Made by a program: the position numbers and the translations under genes
Assembly (NCBI GenBank): GCA_937901125.1
Contig: CALCGT010000021.1
Coordinates: 1 to 13,341 of the forward strand
Reading direction: 5' to 3'
Source: an uncultured Clostridia bacterium
GTDB taxonomy: Bacteria > Bacillota > Clostridia > Lachnospirales > Anaerotignaceae
DNA: 13,341 nt
Notes under the pieces: model-generated
What the model was told of the DNA's origin: nothing
Database searches by the model: none
The model's input: only the letters and a program-made list of their open reading frames with translations
Shown: positions 1-6,597 of the stretch, one piece after another
Layout of the letters: each line of letters opens with the position of its first letter
How positions within the stretch are numbered: the stretch's first letter is position 1

Positions 1-50
1 TGCCCACTAGAACCTGAATCTAGCGCGTCTGCCAGTTCCGCCACATCCGC
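1..50 (-). tRNA. tRNA-Leu (anticodon CAG), 5' part only
   Basis: Read on the minus strand, the 5' end lies at 50 and starts GCGGATGTGGCGGAACTGG, typical of a class II tRNA-Leu, with a D-loop containing the usual GGCAGACGCG. The anticodon stem CTAGA/TCTAG encloses the loop TTCAGGT, so the anticodon is CAG, which decodes CUG. The variable arm, T arm and acceptor 3' strand lie beyond position 1 and cannot be judged. A strong promoter sits directly upstream (71-99). Confidence 0.9.
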
Positions 51-70
51 ACATCCCAGTGCGCTTGATT

Positions 71-99
71 ATAATAACGCACTGAATAGAATTTGTCAA
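71..99 (-). promoter_or_regulatory. Sigma-A promoter of tRNA-Leu
   Basis: On the minus strand a perfect TTGACA (94-99) is followed after exactly 17 bases by TATTAT (71-76). Transcription would start about 60-65, shortly before the tRNA 5' end at 50. The near-consensus match fits a stable-RNA gene. Confidence 0.8.
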
Positions 100-132
100 C
101 ACTTTTCTACAATTTTTTAAAACCTTTTTTCC

Positions 133-720
133 CTACAGGAAAATCGGCACCAGAATCGGCACCAAAAGGGTGCAGATGATGCCGCTGACAAAACTCAGCA
201 CCGCAATAGTTCCATTGGTATTTTTGCTGATGATACCCAAAGTCGTATCCATAGCTGTCGCTCCCGCCGGTGCAATGGCACAGTAATAATTCAGGTGGCT
301 GGCAAGGAACGGCACCACGATAAATGTCAGCATTTCCCGGAATACATTTGCCAGAAAGGCAATGGCCCCCCCCACAGGATTGCCTGCTTCCGTAATGAGG
401 ATACCAGAAAGGCTGTACCAGCCAAGACCAGCAGAAATCGCCAGTCCCTCCTTCATAGAAAGCTTCACAAGAAGGGCAGTGATCACACCACCCCAAAGGG
501 AGCCCACCACTACCCCAAAGGGGATTAGCAAAATCTTGAAACCCAATTCTTTGATACGGGTGAAAACCTCTTTATTCAGGCCCATATCAATCCCTACGGA
601 AAACAGCAGGATTAGTAGCATATAAGAAGAAGCACTGTCAATCAAGGCACTCAGGTCCTCAGGCATAAAATACCCTGCACCAATTCCCAGCACCAGCACA
701 GCTAAAATCGCTAGACTCAT
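133..720 (-). CDS. lysO: Lysine exporter LysO, C-terminal subunit (DUF340 family)
   Basis: This 195-residue, almost entirely hydrophobic protein matches the C-terminal two thirds of the LysO/YbjE family, inner-membrane exporters of L-lysine. It has about six predicted membrane helices and the family-typical stretches GWYSLSG (residues about 100-106) and MDTTLGIISKNT (about 157-168). In Escherichia coli LysO is one chain of about 300 residues; here the N-terminal part is a separate upstream gene (717-998) whose stop overlaps this start in an ATGA arrangement. A strong ribosome binding site (GGAGGGG) lies inside the upstream gene, so the two are translationally coupled and probably form one transporter. 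The stop is TAG; no clear terminator follows before the tRNA promoter. The family call is firm; lysine as substrate is inherited from the family. Confidence 0.85.
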   Translation of the reverse strand: MSLAILAVLVLGIGAGYFMPEDLSALIDSASSYMLLILLFSVGIDMGLNKEVFTRIKELGFKILLIPFGVVVGSLWGGVITALLVKLSMKEGLAISAGLGWYSLSGILITEAGNPVGGAIAFLANVFREMLTFIVVPFLASHLNYYCAIAPAGATAMDTTLGIISKNTNGTIAVLSFVSGIICTLLVPILVPIFL

Positions 721-998
721 TTCTTCCCCTCCTTTCCCAAAAATAGTGTAGAGAGGATATAGATCACGATTGTACTACACAGAGCAGTCAGGATGGCAAA
801 AAGAACTGCCTTACCGCCCAGCAAAGGCAGTTCTTTGACGATTTCTCCATTTCTGCCAATGCTGACACCCATGCAAAAGATCAGCAGCATCAGCCAGACC
901 GTCTGCAGTTTACTGTTGATCTTGATGCCTTTTTCATTTAATAGCCCTTTATATCCAATGAAAAATCCAATTCCCACTACGAGAAAAATATCCCACAT
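717..998 (-). CDS. lysO: Lysine exporter LysO, N-terminal subunit (DUF340 family)
   Basis: This 93-residue membrane protein has three likely helices (about residues 3-15, 32-46 and 63-86). It corresponds to the N-terminal part of one-chain LysO; the motif around LMLLIFCMGVSIGRN (about 36-50) resembles the family's L-FxxGxxxG signature. The ATG at 998 has a good GGAGG site 8-12 bases upstream. The gene overlaps its partner (133-720) by four bases (ATGA). It lies 78 bases downstream of the ABC-F gene with an imperfect hairpin between, so it may be transcribed partly by read-through; I saw no convincing promoter of its own. A split LysO is probably a normal variant rather than a broken gene, because both halves keep start, ribosome site and full helices. 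Confidence 0.8.
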   Translation of the reverse strand: MWDIFLVVGIGFFIGYKGLLNEKGIKINSKLQTVWLMLLIFCMGVSIGRNGEIVKELPLLGGKAVLFAILTALCSTIVIYILSTLFLGKEGKK

Positions 999-1011
999 GT
1001 TTCATTCCTCC

Positions 1012-1051
1012 AAAATCTGCCCCTATCCCAAGGGACAGAGGCAGACTTTTT
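1012..1051. terminator. Imperfect hairpin between ABC-F gene and lysO pair
   Basis: The arms 1016-1029 and 1032-1045 pair with two mismatches (six G/C-rich pairs at the base beginning TCTGCC/GGCAGA). A T-run lies on both sides: TTTT on the minus strand and five T on the plus strand. It could end the ABC-F transcript, but it sits immediately before the lysO ribosome site and could instead act as an attenuator. Confidence 0.5.
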
Positions 1052-1076
1052 CTAATCCTATTTCCATTTCTTCCAA

Positions 1077-2696
1077 TCAAGACAGTTTTTCTCTCATGGC
1101 ATCGATGCTTTCGTCTTCGATGTATTCATCGTAGGTCATCTGCCTGTCGATGATGCCGCCAGGCAGGATTTCAATGATTCTGTCTGCAATGGTCTGCACG
1201 AACTGATGGTCATGGGAATCAAACAACAGTGTGCCTTTATAATCTGTCAAACCTTCGTTCAGGGCTGTGATAGATTCCAAATCCAGATGGTTGGTGGGCT
1301 CGTCTAAAATCATTACATTGGCACCGCTCATCATCATTTTGCACAGCATACAGCGCACTCTTTCGCCACCGGACAGGACGCTTGCTTCTTTCAGGGCTTC
1401 TTCGCCGCTGAACAGCATTCTGCCCAGCCAGCCGCGGATATCGGAATCATACTGTTCGCCTTCCTTTGCAAAGGGACGCAGCCATTCGATCAGGCTGTCC
1501 TTGCAGCCATCAAAATATTCCGTGTTATCTTTGGGGAAATATGCTGTTTTTGTGGTGATTCCCCATTTGAAGGTACCTTCATCGGGTTCCATTTCACCCA
1601 TCAGGATCTGGAACAGTGTTGTTCTGGCAATTTCATCCTTACCAACAAAAGCAACCTTTTCGTGGGGACGAATCATAAAGCTTACATTGTTCAGAACCTT
1701 TTTGCCATCGATGGTTTTGGAAATGCCATCTACCAGCAGTACGTCATTTCCCACCTCTCTGTCCTGCTTGAAGCTGCAGAAGGGGTAGCGGCGGCTGGAG
1801 GGTTTGATGGTATCCATCTGCAGGTTATCCAGCAGTTTCTTTCTGCTGGTAGCCTGTTTTGCCTTGGAAGCATTAGCACTGAATCTCTGGATGAAGTCCT
1901 GCAGTTCTTTGATCTTCTGTTCCACACGCTTGTTTTGATCTTTCAGCTGACGCTGTGTCATCTGGGTATAGCTGTACCAGAAATCGTAGTTACCAACAAA
2001 CATAGTAATTTTGCCATAGTCGATATCGGCAATGTTCGTGCAGACCTTATTCAGGAAGTGACGGTCGTGGGAAACAACGATGACTGTATTTTCGAAATTC
2101 ATCAGGAATTCTTCCAGCCATTTGATAGCATGGATGTCTAGATGGTTGGTCGGTTCGTCCAGCAGCAGGATATCGGGGTTACCAAACAGCGCCTGTGCCA
2201 GCAGAACTTTCACCTTCTGACCACCTGTCAGTTCCTTCATCTTTGCATAATGGAATTCATTGGTAATGCCCAGACCATTCAGTAGCATTTCCGCATTGGA
2301 TTCCGCAGCCCAACCGTCCAACTCCGCAAATTCGCCTTCCAGTTCTGCGGCTTTGATGCCGTCCTCATCTGTGAATTCCTCTTTCATATAGAGGGCATCT
2401 TTTTCTTTTCTGATATCGTACAGTCTTTTATGACCATACAAAACACATTCTACTACTTCAAAATCGTCAAACAGGAAATGATCCTGTTTCAGAACAGCCA
2501 TTCTTTCACCGGGGGTGATGAATACAGAACCCTTATTGGGTTCCAGTTCCCCTGCTAGAATTTTCAGGAATGTGGATTTGCCGGCACCGTTGGCACCGAT
2601 CAGGCCATAGCAGTTGCCCTTTGTAAAGTTGATATTTACATCGTTGAATAGTACTCTGCCGCCATACTGGAGGCTGACACCCTGTGCAGCGATCAT
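1077..2696 (-). CDS. ykpA: ABC-F family ATPase, YkpA/YbiT type
   Basis: This 539-residue soluble protein has two ABC cassettes and no membrane segment, the ABC-F layout of ribosome-associated ATPases. Cassette 1 has Walker A GANGAGKST (34-42), signature LTGGQ (156-160), Walker B ILLLDEPTNHLD (176-187) and H-loop SHDRHF (209-214). The inter-domain P-site linker lies about 236-300 and is rich in K, Q and E. Cassette 2 has signature LSGGE (441-445), Walker B ILDEPTNHLD (463-472) and H-loop SHDHQF (494-499). Its Walker A is degenerate, GKDEIARTT (352-360), with Arg358 where the catalytic lysine is expected. As I recall, Bacillus YkpA has a related loop that keeps lysine. Length and the PSSRRYPF segment (299-306) agree with YkpA. 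The ATG has AAGGAGAG upstream and an extended -10 promoter. The exact cellular role of YkpA is not settled; resistance is not implied. Confidence 0.88.
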   Translation of the reverse strand: MIAAQGVSLQYGGRVLFNDVNINFTKGNCYGLIGANGAGKSTFLKILAGELEPNKGSVFITPGERMAVLKQDHFLFDDFEVVECVLYGHKRLYDIRKEKDALYMKEEFTDEDGIKAAELEGEFAELDGWAAESNAEMLLNGLGITNEFHYAKMKELTGGQKVKVLLAQALFGNPDILLLDEPTNHLDIHAIKWLEEFLMNFENTVIVVSHDRHFLNKVCTNIADIDYGKITMFVGNYDFWYSYTQMTQRQLKDQNKRVEQKIKELQDFIQRFSANASKAKQATSRKKLLDNLQMDTIKPSSRRYPFCSFKQDREVGNDVLLVDGISKTIDGKKVLNNVSFMIRPHEKVAFVGKDEIARTTLFQILMGEMEPDEGTFKWGITTKTAYFPKDNTEYFDGCKDSLIEWLRPFAKEGEQYDSDIRGWLGRMLFSGEEALKEASVLSGGERVRCMLCKMMMSGANVMILDEPTNHLDLESITALNEGLTDYKGTLLFDSHDHQFVQTIADRIIEILPGGIIDRQMTYDEYIEDESIDAMREKLS

Positions 2697-2765
2697 GTTT
2701 TTCTCTCCTTTTCTTCTTTTTTGTATATCACTATTTCATAAAACGTCAAAACGCAATTAGATTTT

Positions 2766-2771
2766 ATTATA
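2766..2771 (-). promoter_or_regulatory. Extended -10 promoter of the ABC-F gene
   Basis: On the minus strand a perfect TATAAT is preceded by TG plus one base, the extended -10 form. The 17-18-base upstream position holds only a weak TTCTTT. The start would be about 2759, giving a leader of roughly 60 bases before the ATG at 2696. Confidence 0.6.
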
Positions 2772-2837
2772 ACACAAAGAATACACAAAAAGAAAGGGGA
2801 AACCGCCCTTTTATAGGAAAATCCTTGATTTCGCAAG

Positions 2838-2871
2838 AAAAAAACCCGTTTTGGTTTTCCAAAACAGGTTT
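2838..2871 (-). terminator. Rho-independent terminator of the lipoprotein gene
   Basis: Arms 2842-2854 and 2859-2871 form a 13-pair stem with one mismatch and a four-base loop. On the minus strand it runs into seven T. It starts 17 bases after the stop of the lipoprotein gene and is convincing. Confidence 0.85.
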
Positions 2872-2887
2872 CATTTTCAAGATCCTA

Positions 2888-3769
2888 TTATTTTGTTTCT
2901 TCCAACATGGAAATTTCTTTTTCATAATTGATGGCATCACTTTTTGCCGCTGCAGGGATTTCTTCCGCTGTCACGCCGCCCAGCTGAGTCAATTGGGAAG
3001 TGATGGTATAGGTTTTCACGGCCACGCCGTTTTCCAGTGTGCCGCCGCCCAATTCTTTCAGGACATTATTGGTGACCGTTTCCAGTGCCTTCGCCAAGTC
3101 GATCTCATAGGAGAGGGGCGCACCTGTTTTTCCATCCACTACAAATTTCACAGGGACATCCCCCACTCCTGCAAAATAAACTTCGGACAAACCGCTCATA
3201 CCTGCCAGCTGAAATAACCTTCCGCTTTCCTCCACGGAATATACCTTTGCTTCGGGAATCATCGCTGTGAGGGCCAGTTCGTCTCCGCTACCGTCAATGG
3301 TCCAGTTTTCTGCCGCAGAAAGGATGGTTTCCATATTATTAAGGGTATTGTATACTTGAATGCTACCCATAGCATTCTCCTCTGTCATGGTCATTTCTGT
3401 CCATCGCCCATCGTAATTCATATATTGATTGATGGCATCTCCGCTTTCCTCCAGATAAAGGGTGTATGCTTCCTCTGAACTGCCGAAATACATCTTGGTA
3501 CCTACTTTTACATACAGAGGCTCTTTCACCAAAGTAATCTCGCCATTGGTAGTCGTTTTATCGGTATCTTTCATAGAAACCACTGCTTCAAAATCCGCCG
3601 TAAAGCTATCGGCCGCCACCAAGGCATCCTTTGCCGCCTGCACGTATTCCTCCACAGAACCTTCTGTGATGGCTGCCGATGTTTCCGCAGCATTGCTGCC
3701 ACAGCCTGCCATCACTAATATTCCTGCCAAAGCCATTCCCAGCATCAGCCATTTCTTTTGTTTTTTCAT
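2888..3769 (-). CDS. Secreted lipoprotein of unknown function
   Basis: This 293-residue protein begins MKKQKKWLML with a lysine-rich n-region, a hydrophobic core and the lipobox MAGC, so Cys23 should be lipid-modified and the protein held on the outer face of the membrane. After a short A/S/T-rich linker come about 250 residues of mixed beta/alpha sequence with repeated threonine-rich strands, a layout like the DUF6612 or LppX-like lipoproteins of Firmicutes; that assignment is a guess from pattern. The frame is open upstream to 3937, but I chose ATG 3769 because GGAGGAG lies seven bases before it, because it gives a proper signal peptide, and because the promoter 3846-3874 lies inside the would-be extension. 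It is a single-gene unit with its own promoter and terminator. The ligand or role is unknown. Confidence 0.8.
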   Translation of the reverse strand: MKKQKKWLMLGMALAGILVMAGCGSNAAETSAAITEGSVEEYVQAAKDALVAADSFTADFEAVVSMKDTDKTTTNGEITLVKEPLYVKVGTKMYFGSSEEAYTLYLEESGDAINQYMNYDGRWTEMTMTEENAMGSIQVYNTLNNMETILSAAENWTIDGSGDELALTAMIPEAKVYSVEESGRLFQLAGMSGLSEVYFAGVGDVPVKFVVDGKTGAPLSYEIDLAKALETVTNNVLKELGGGTLENGVAVKTYTITSQLTQLGGVTAEEIPAAAKSDAINYEKEISMLEETK

Positions 3770-3845
3770 AGGGACTCCTCCTCGCTGCTTCCCTTTCGCA
3801 AATAAAATATTCACGAAAAACACAGAACACAGTCTTTGCAGTTTC

Positions 3846-3874
3846 ATTTTAGCGAAAATGCCTTTTCTTTTCAA
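3846..3874 (-). promoter_or_regulatory. Sigma-A promoter of the lipoprotein gene
   Basis: On the minus strand TTGAAA (3869-3874) is followed after 17 bases by TAAAAT (3846-3851). The start would be about 3839, leaving a 70-base leader before ATG 3769. This argues against translation from the upstream ATG at 3937. Confidence 0.65.
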
Positions 3875-3961
3875 GGGGATTGGCCTTTTTTCAAAAAAAA
3901 CTAAAAATTCCGTAAGAATCTGGGGAAACATCTCCACTCTTTTCCAAAATCATCCATTAAG

Positions 3962-3990
3962 ATAAACCTTTGTTCTCCACAAAGGTCTAT
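3962..3990 (-). terminator. Probable terminator of the FUSC-HAD/tcdA operon
   Basis: A perfect eight-pair stem (3966-3973 with 3979-3986, ACCTTTGT/ACAAAGGT) with a five-base loop lies 13 bases after the tcdA stop. The minus-strand T-run is short and interrupted (TTTATCTT), so termination may be incomplete. Confidence 0.55.
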
Positions 3991-3998
3991 TTCCGTCT

Positions 3999-4718
3999 TT
4001 ATCCGATTTCCACTCCAGCAATATGGCGGATGACTTCCCCCGCCAAAATCATCCCCGCCACAGGGGGAACGAAAGAAAGACTGCCGGGAATCTGTCGTTT
4101 TCCCGTTTCCTGAGAATTGGCAGGCTTCAGGGGCAGCTCCTTGGAATAAACCACCTTCACGCCGCTGATACCGCGGTTCTTCAATTCCTTTCGCATCACC
4201 TTCGCCAGAGGGCAGACGGATGTTTGGGAGATATCCGCCACTTCAAAACGAGTGGGATCCAATTTATTCCCCGTACCCATACAGCTGATAACTTCTGTAC
4301 CTGCCCTTTTCGCTTCTTCGATCAGCAGCAGCTTGGAAGTTACCGTATCGATGGCATCTATGATATAATCATAAGATGCAAAATCAATCAAATCTCTATT
4401 TTCCGTCCCATAAACATAGGGATATTCCACCACTTCCGTCTCGGGGCAAATATCATGGATGCGTTCCGCCATAACTTCCGTTTTCTTTCTGCCAATGGTT
4501 TTCTGTGTGGCGATCAGCTGGCGGTTGATATTGGTCAGGCTGACCGTATCCCCATCGATGAGGGTCATATGCCCAACACCGCCCCTTGCCAATGCCTCCG
4601 CCGCAAAGGAGCCTACGCCCCCTATGCCGAATACGGCCACACGGGCGTTTCGTAGTCGTTTGATCCCTTCTTTTCCTAAGAGCAACTCTCCTCTGGAAAA
4701 TACATGCAGTTCATCCAT
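3999..4718 (-). CDS. tcdA: tRNA threonylcarbamoyladenosine dehydratase TcdA
   Basis: This 239-residue member of the ThiF/E1-like superfamily uses ATP to convert the t6A base at position 37 of ANN-decoding tRNAs into its cyclic form ct6A. The nucleotide-binding loop GIGGVGS is at 31-37, followed by the acidic strand end LIDGD (about 53-57) and NINRQL (about 63-68), both typical of the family. The central DAIDTVTSK and the later SCMGTGNKLDPTRFEVADISQTSVCPLAK segment are characteristic of TcdA (CsdL/YgdL) rather than ThiF or MoeB. Length is normal. The ATG lies three bases after the stop of the FUSC-HAD gene, with GGGAGGAA inside that gene's end, so the two are co-transcribed and probably coupled. 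No functional link between the two is obvious. Confidence 0.93.
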   Translation of the reverse strand: MDELHVFSRGELLLGKEGIKRLRNARVAVFGIGGVGSFAAEALARGGVGHMTLIDGDTVSLTNINRQLIATQKTIGRKKTEVMAERIHDICPETEVVEYPYVYGTENRDLIDFASYDYIIDAIDTVTSKLLLIEEAKRAGTEVISCMGTGNKLDPTRFEVADISQTSVCPLAKVMRKELKNRGISGVKVVYSKELPLKPANSQETGKRQIPGSLSFVPPVAGMILAGEVIRHIAGVEIG

Positions 4719-4721
4719 AGC

Positions 4722-6092
4722 TTATTCCTCCCGATCCTTTGTTTCTCTCAATTCTTTGGGCAGTTTTTCCCATGGCAGCCGTTCATACAGATGGAAGATC
4801 TGCCGCACGATACTGTCCCCTCCGTGTCCTTTCAGCTGCCGATGGGCTGCCTGCACCGCTTCTGGGATGGCATCTGCCGTAGCAAAGGACAGATCTGCCG
4901 CCGCCAGCATGGAAAGGTCGTTTTTATTGCTGCCGAAAGCCACACATCTCTTCTGCGGAATATCCTGCATCAGCCGTTTCAGCATATATTCCTTGGTGGC
5001 ATTTTTATGGTAGATCTTCCAATGACAGTATCCCTCCGGCGTTTCGCTTTTATCCCGCAGGAAATGCAGTTCATGGTCAATATCCATGGCACGCACCTCC
5101 TGCTCCAGTGCATCGGCTTCTTCATCCTTCAGCACCAGCAGGATATAGACCACAATGCCCTCCTCAGGCATATCGCCATAGACATAATTGCGGTAAGGGG
5201 AACGGCGGGCTGTTTCATACAGCTTCTGTTCCACCTCATTTTTGAACTTTTTATAATAGATCAGCAGTACATCCTGCCAGACTACATTCAGAAAATAATG
5301 ATAGCCCCTCTCCCGCAGCAGAGCGCAGATGGCATCCACCATCTCTTTTCGCAGGCCATTGGTGGCAAGATACCTTTTTTCCTTCAAATCGTATAGCACA
5401 GCCCCATCCATAGCGATGACGGGCAGATTCAGGTCCAGTTCCTTTACATCCGCCAGCAGGGACGCAGGGGTACGCTCCGTGGCGATGGTAAATGCCACTC
5501 CACTATGGAGCATCTGCTTCAATTCAAAGGAAACATAGGGAGAAATCCCTGTTTTCTCATCATACAATGCCCCGTCGAAGCCCGCCACAAAAAGGCAGTT
5601 CTCCGCCTTTTTTCTAGGCAGATGCAGGCTGTTGACCCCCAGGGAAACAAGGATGCCGATGATCGTCTCCACAGAACGATCCACCGCATCGATGATGGGC
5701 GGCCGTCCCCCATTGGAAAGGCAGATACTCAAAAGCACAATGCCCGCCAGAGCCGATGCCCCTGTCCTTTTCAGCAGCACCGTCACATACATGACAGGGA
5801 TGATGTCAAAGGAGATGAACATATACCGCAGGATACGATATTCCCAGGGGATAAAACGGATCAGATACAGCACCAACAGGGCAAACACCGCCCCCACCAG
5901 GGTGCCGATGATACGATTGAAGGCTGCCTGCAGGCTGTTTTCCACATAGGGCTGCATACAAATGATCGCCGCAATGGTGGAAAACACAGGCACACCCTCT
6001 TCCCCGCGGGCAAAATACAGCAGAAAGCAAATGGCAACTGCCAGAGATGTTTTGATCATACGCATACCGACCCTTGGCATATTTGCAAACAT
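4722..6092 (-). CDS. FUSC-like membrane domain fused to a HAD (Cof-type) domain
   Basis: The protein has 456 residues from ATG 6092. Residues about 12-155 hold roughly six hydrophobic helices with the early motif STIAAIICMQPYVENSLQAAFNRIIGT, characteristic of the FUSC/aromatic-acid-exporter (DUF939) N-terminal domain. Residues about 165-435 are a Cof-type HAD phosphatase fold with a C2 cap. Motif I reads AGFDGALYD: the first, nucleophilic Asp is Gly171, while the second Asp (173) remains. Motif II keeps Thr202, the motif III lysine is about 367, and motif IV is GSNKNDLSML (387-396), so Asp-to-Ser at 388. The HAD part is thus probably catalytically dead and may be a sensor or regulatory domain. 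The open frame extends to a TTG at 6155, but that TTG is the -35 box of a good promoter; ATG 6092 has AAGGGGA eight bases upstream. First gene of an operon with tcdA. Substrate unknown. Confidence 0.82.
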   Translation of the reverse strand: MFANMPRVGMRMIKTSLAVAICFLLYFARGEEGVPVFSTIAAIICMQPYVENSLQAAFNRIIGTLVGAVFALLVLYLIRFIPWEYRILRYMFISFDIIPVMYVTVLLKRTGASALAGIVLLSICLSNGGRPPIIDAVDRSVETIIGILVSLGVNSLHLPRKKAENCLFVAGFDGALYDEKTGISPYVSFELKQMLHSGVAFTIATERTPASLLADVKELDLNLPVIAMDGAVLYDLKEKRYLATNGLRKEMVDAICALLRERGYHYFLNVVWQDVLLIYYKKFKNEVEQKLYETARRSPYRNYVYGDMPEEGIVVYILLVLKDEEADALEQEVRAMDIDHELHFLRDKSETPEGYCHWKIYHKNATKEYMLKRLMQDIPQKRCVAFGSNKNDLSMLAAADLSFATADAIPEAVQAAHRQLKGHGGDSIVRQIFHLYERLPWEKLPKELRETKDREE

Positions 6093-6126
6093 ACAGAGAA
6101 TCCCCTTTCCATTGTTCTTTTCGCAA

Positions 6127-6155
6127 AGTATAGAAAAATTCCCACCTTCTGTCAA
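6127..6155 (-). promoter_or_regulatory. Sigma-A promoter of the FUSC-HAD/tcdA operon
   Basis: A perfect TTGACA (6150-6155) and TATACT (6127-6132) lie on the minus strand with 17 bases between. Transcription would start about 6120, 28 bases before the ATG at 6092. It overlaps a spurious TTG-initiated extension of the coding frame. Confidence 0.8.
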
Positions 6156-6190
6156 GGCGTTCTCGGAAATCGAAAGAAAAACATCCTATG

Positions 6191-6218
6191 CACAAAAACC
6201 GTCATTTTCCATAGTATG
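6191..6218 (+). promoter_or_regulatory. Possible SigK-like promoter of the collagen-like gene
   Basis: CATAGTATG (6210-6218) resembles the SigK -10 pattern CATAnnnTA with one mismatch, with CACA (6191-6194) 15 bases upstream as a -35 candidate. A mother-cell sigma factor would suit a spore-surface protein. The match is short and may be chance. Confidence 0.3.
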
Positions 6219-6222
6219 AAAG

Positions 6223-6240
6223 GGAAACAGGCCTGTTTCC
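6223..6240 (+). repeat. Perfect 18-bp palindrome in the leader of the collagen-like gene
   Basis: GGAAACAGGCCTGTTTCC reads the same on both strands. It is followed by seven A, not T, on the plus strand, so it is not a terminator for rightward transcripts. It lies just upstream of the ribosome site at 6252-6257 and could be a 5' mRNA hairpin or an operator. Confidence 0.7.
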
Positions 6241-6264
6241 AAAAAAATTTTAGGAGGAATGTTT

Positions 6265-6582
6265 ATGAATGAATTTTCTTGCGGCGATCGTGACAGAGAC
6301 CGCTGCCGCAACTGCCACAATGACCCGAACTGCTGTTGGGCCCGCTGCTGCGTGCTGACAGGTGCAACGGGGGCTACGGGCAGAACCGGTGCGACCGGCC
6401 CGACTGGGCCTCAGGGTCCCCGCGGTTTCACTGGCGCTACCGGCAGAACCGGGGCAACCGGCGCTACTGGGGCTACGGGCAGAGACGGCGAAAACGGGGC
6501 TACTGGAGCAACGGGGGCAACCGGCAGAACCGGTGCTACCGGCGCTACTGAGCCACTCGTATTTGCACAACTTTCCGTCTAA
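6265..6582 (+). CDS. Collagen-like Gly-X-Thr repeat protein, probably truncated at 3' end
   Basis: This 105-residue protein starts at ATG 6265, seven bases after GGAGG; the in-frame ATG at 6259 is too close to that site. The N-terminus is hydrophilic and rich in cysteine (seven Cys in the first 29 residues), which suits disulfide cross-linking in a spore coat or exosporium. From codon 33 come exactly 21 uninterrupted G-X-Y triplets (6361-6549), mostly GAT with GRT, GPQ and GEN, the kind that form BclA-like collagen triple helices. The repeat stops at GAT-E, and a short unrelated tail EPLVFAQLSV ends the frame. Spore-surface relatives normally carry a globular C-terminal domain, missing here. 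A recombinase gene starts 16 bases on, so I infer that element insertion cut the gene and the tail comes from element DNA. Confidence 0.75.
   Translation: MNEFSCGDRDRDRCRNCHNDPNCCWARCCVLTGATGATGRTGATGPTGPQGPRGFTGATGRTGATGATGATGRDGENGATGATGATGRTGATGATEPLVFAQLSV
6361..6549 (+). repeat. Tandem collagen-type nonanucleotide repeats
   Basis: Twenty-one nine-base units encode Gly-X-Y triplets, built mainly from GGC/GGG-GCT/GCA-ACT/ACC plus a recurring GGC-AGA-ACC unit. The block is much richer in G+C than its surroundings. Repeats of this kind are prone to copy-number change. Confidence 0.85.
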
Positions 6583-6597
6583 TATTCCGCAGCATAA

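Noticed and set aside
1..99. tRNA-Leu as the integration site of an element
   Set aside because: No integrase or direct repeat lies beside it, the adjoining genes look like ordinary chromosome, and only the 5' half of the tRNA is visible.
3770..3937. N-terminal extension of the lipoprotein gene
   Set aside because: It would bury the signal peptide in the middle of the chain, and a promoter lies within it; ATG 3769 has a strong ribosome site.
6093..6155. Extra 21 N-terminal codons of the FUSC-HAD gene from TTG 6155
   Set aside because: The TTG is part of a consensus TTGACA with a matching -10, and the ATG at 6092 has a proper ribosome site.
6361..6549. Tandem repeats as a CRISPR array
   Set aside because: Units are nine bases with no spacers and encode Gly-X-Y triplets.
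6250..6570. Minus-strand and frame-shifted open frames across the collagen repeat
   Set aside because: Repetitive G+C-rich DNA opens several frames at once; only the plus-strand Gly-X-Y frame has a ribosome site and a recognisable product.
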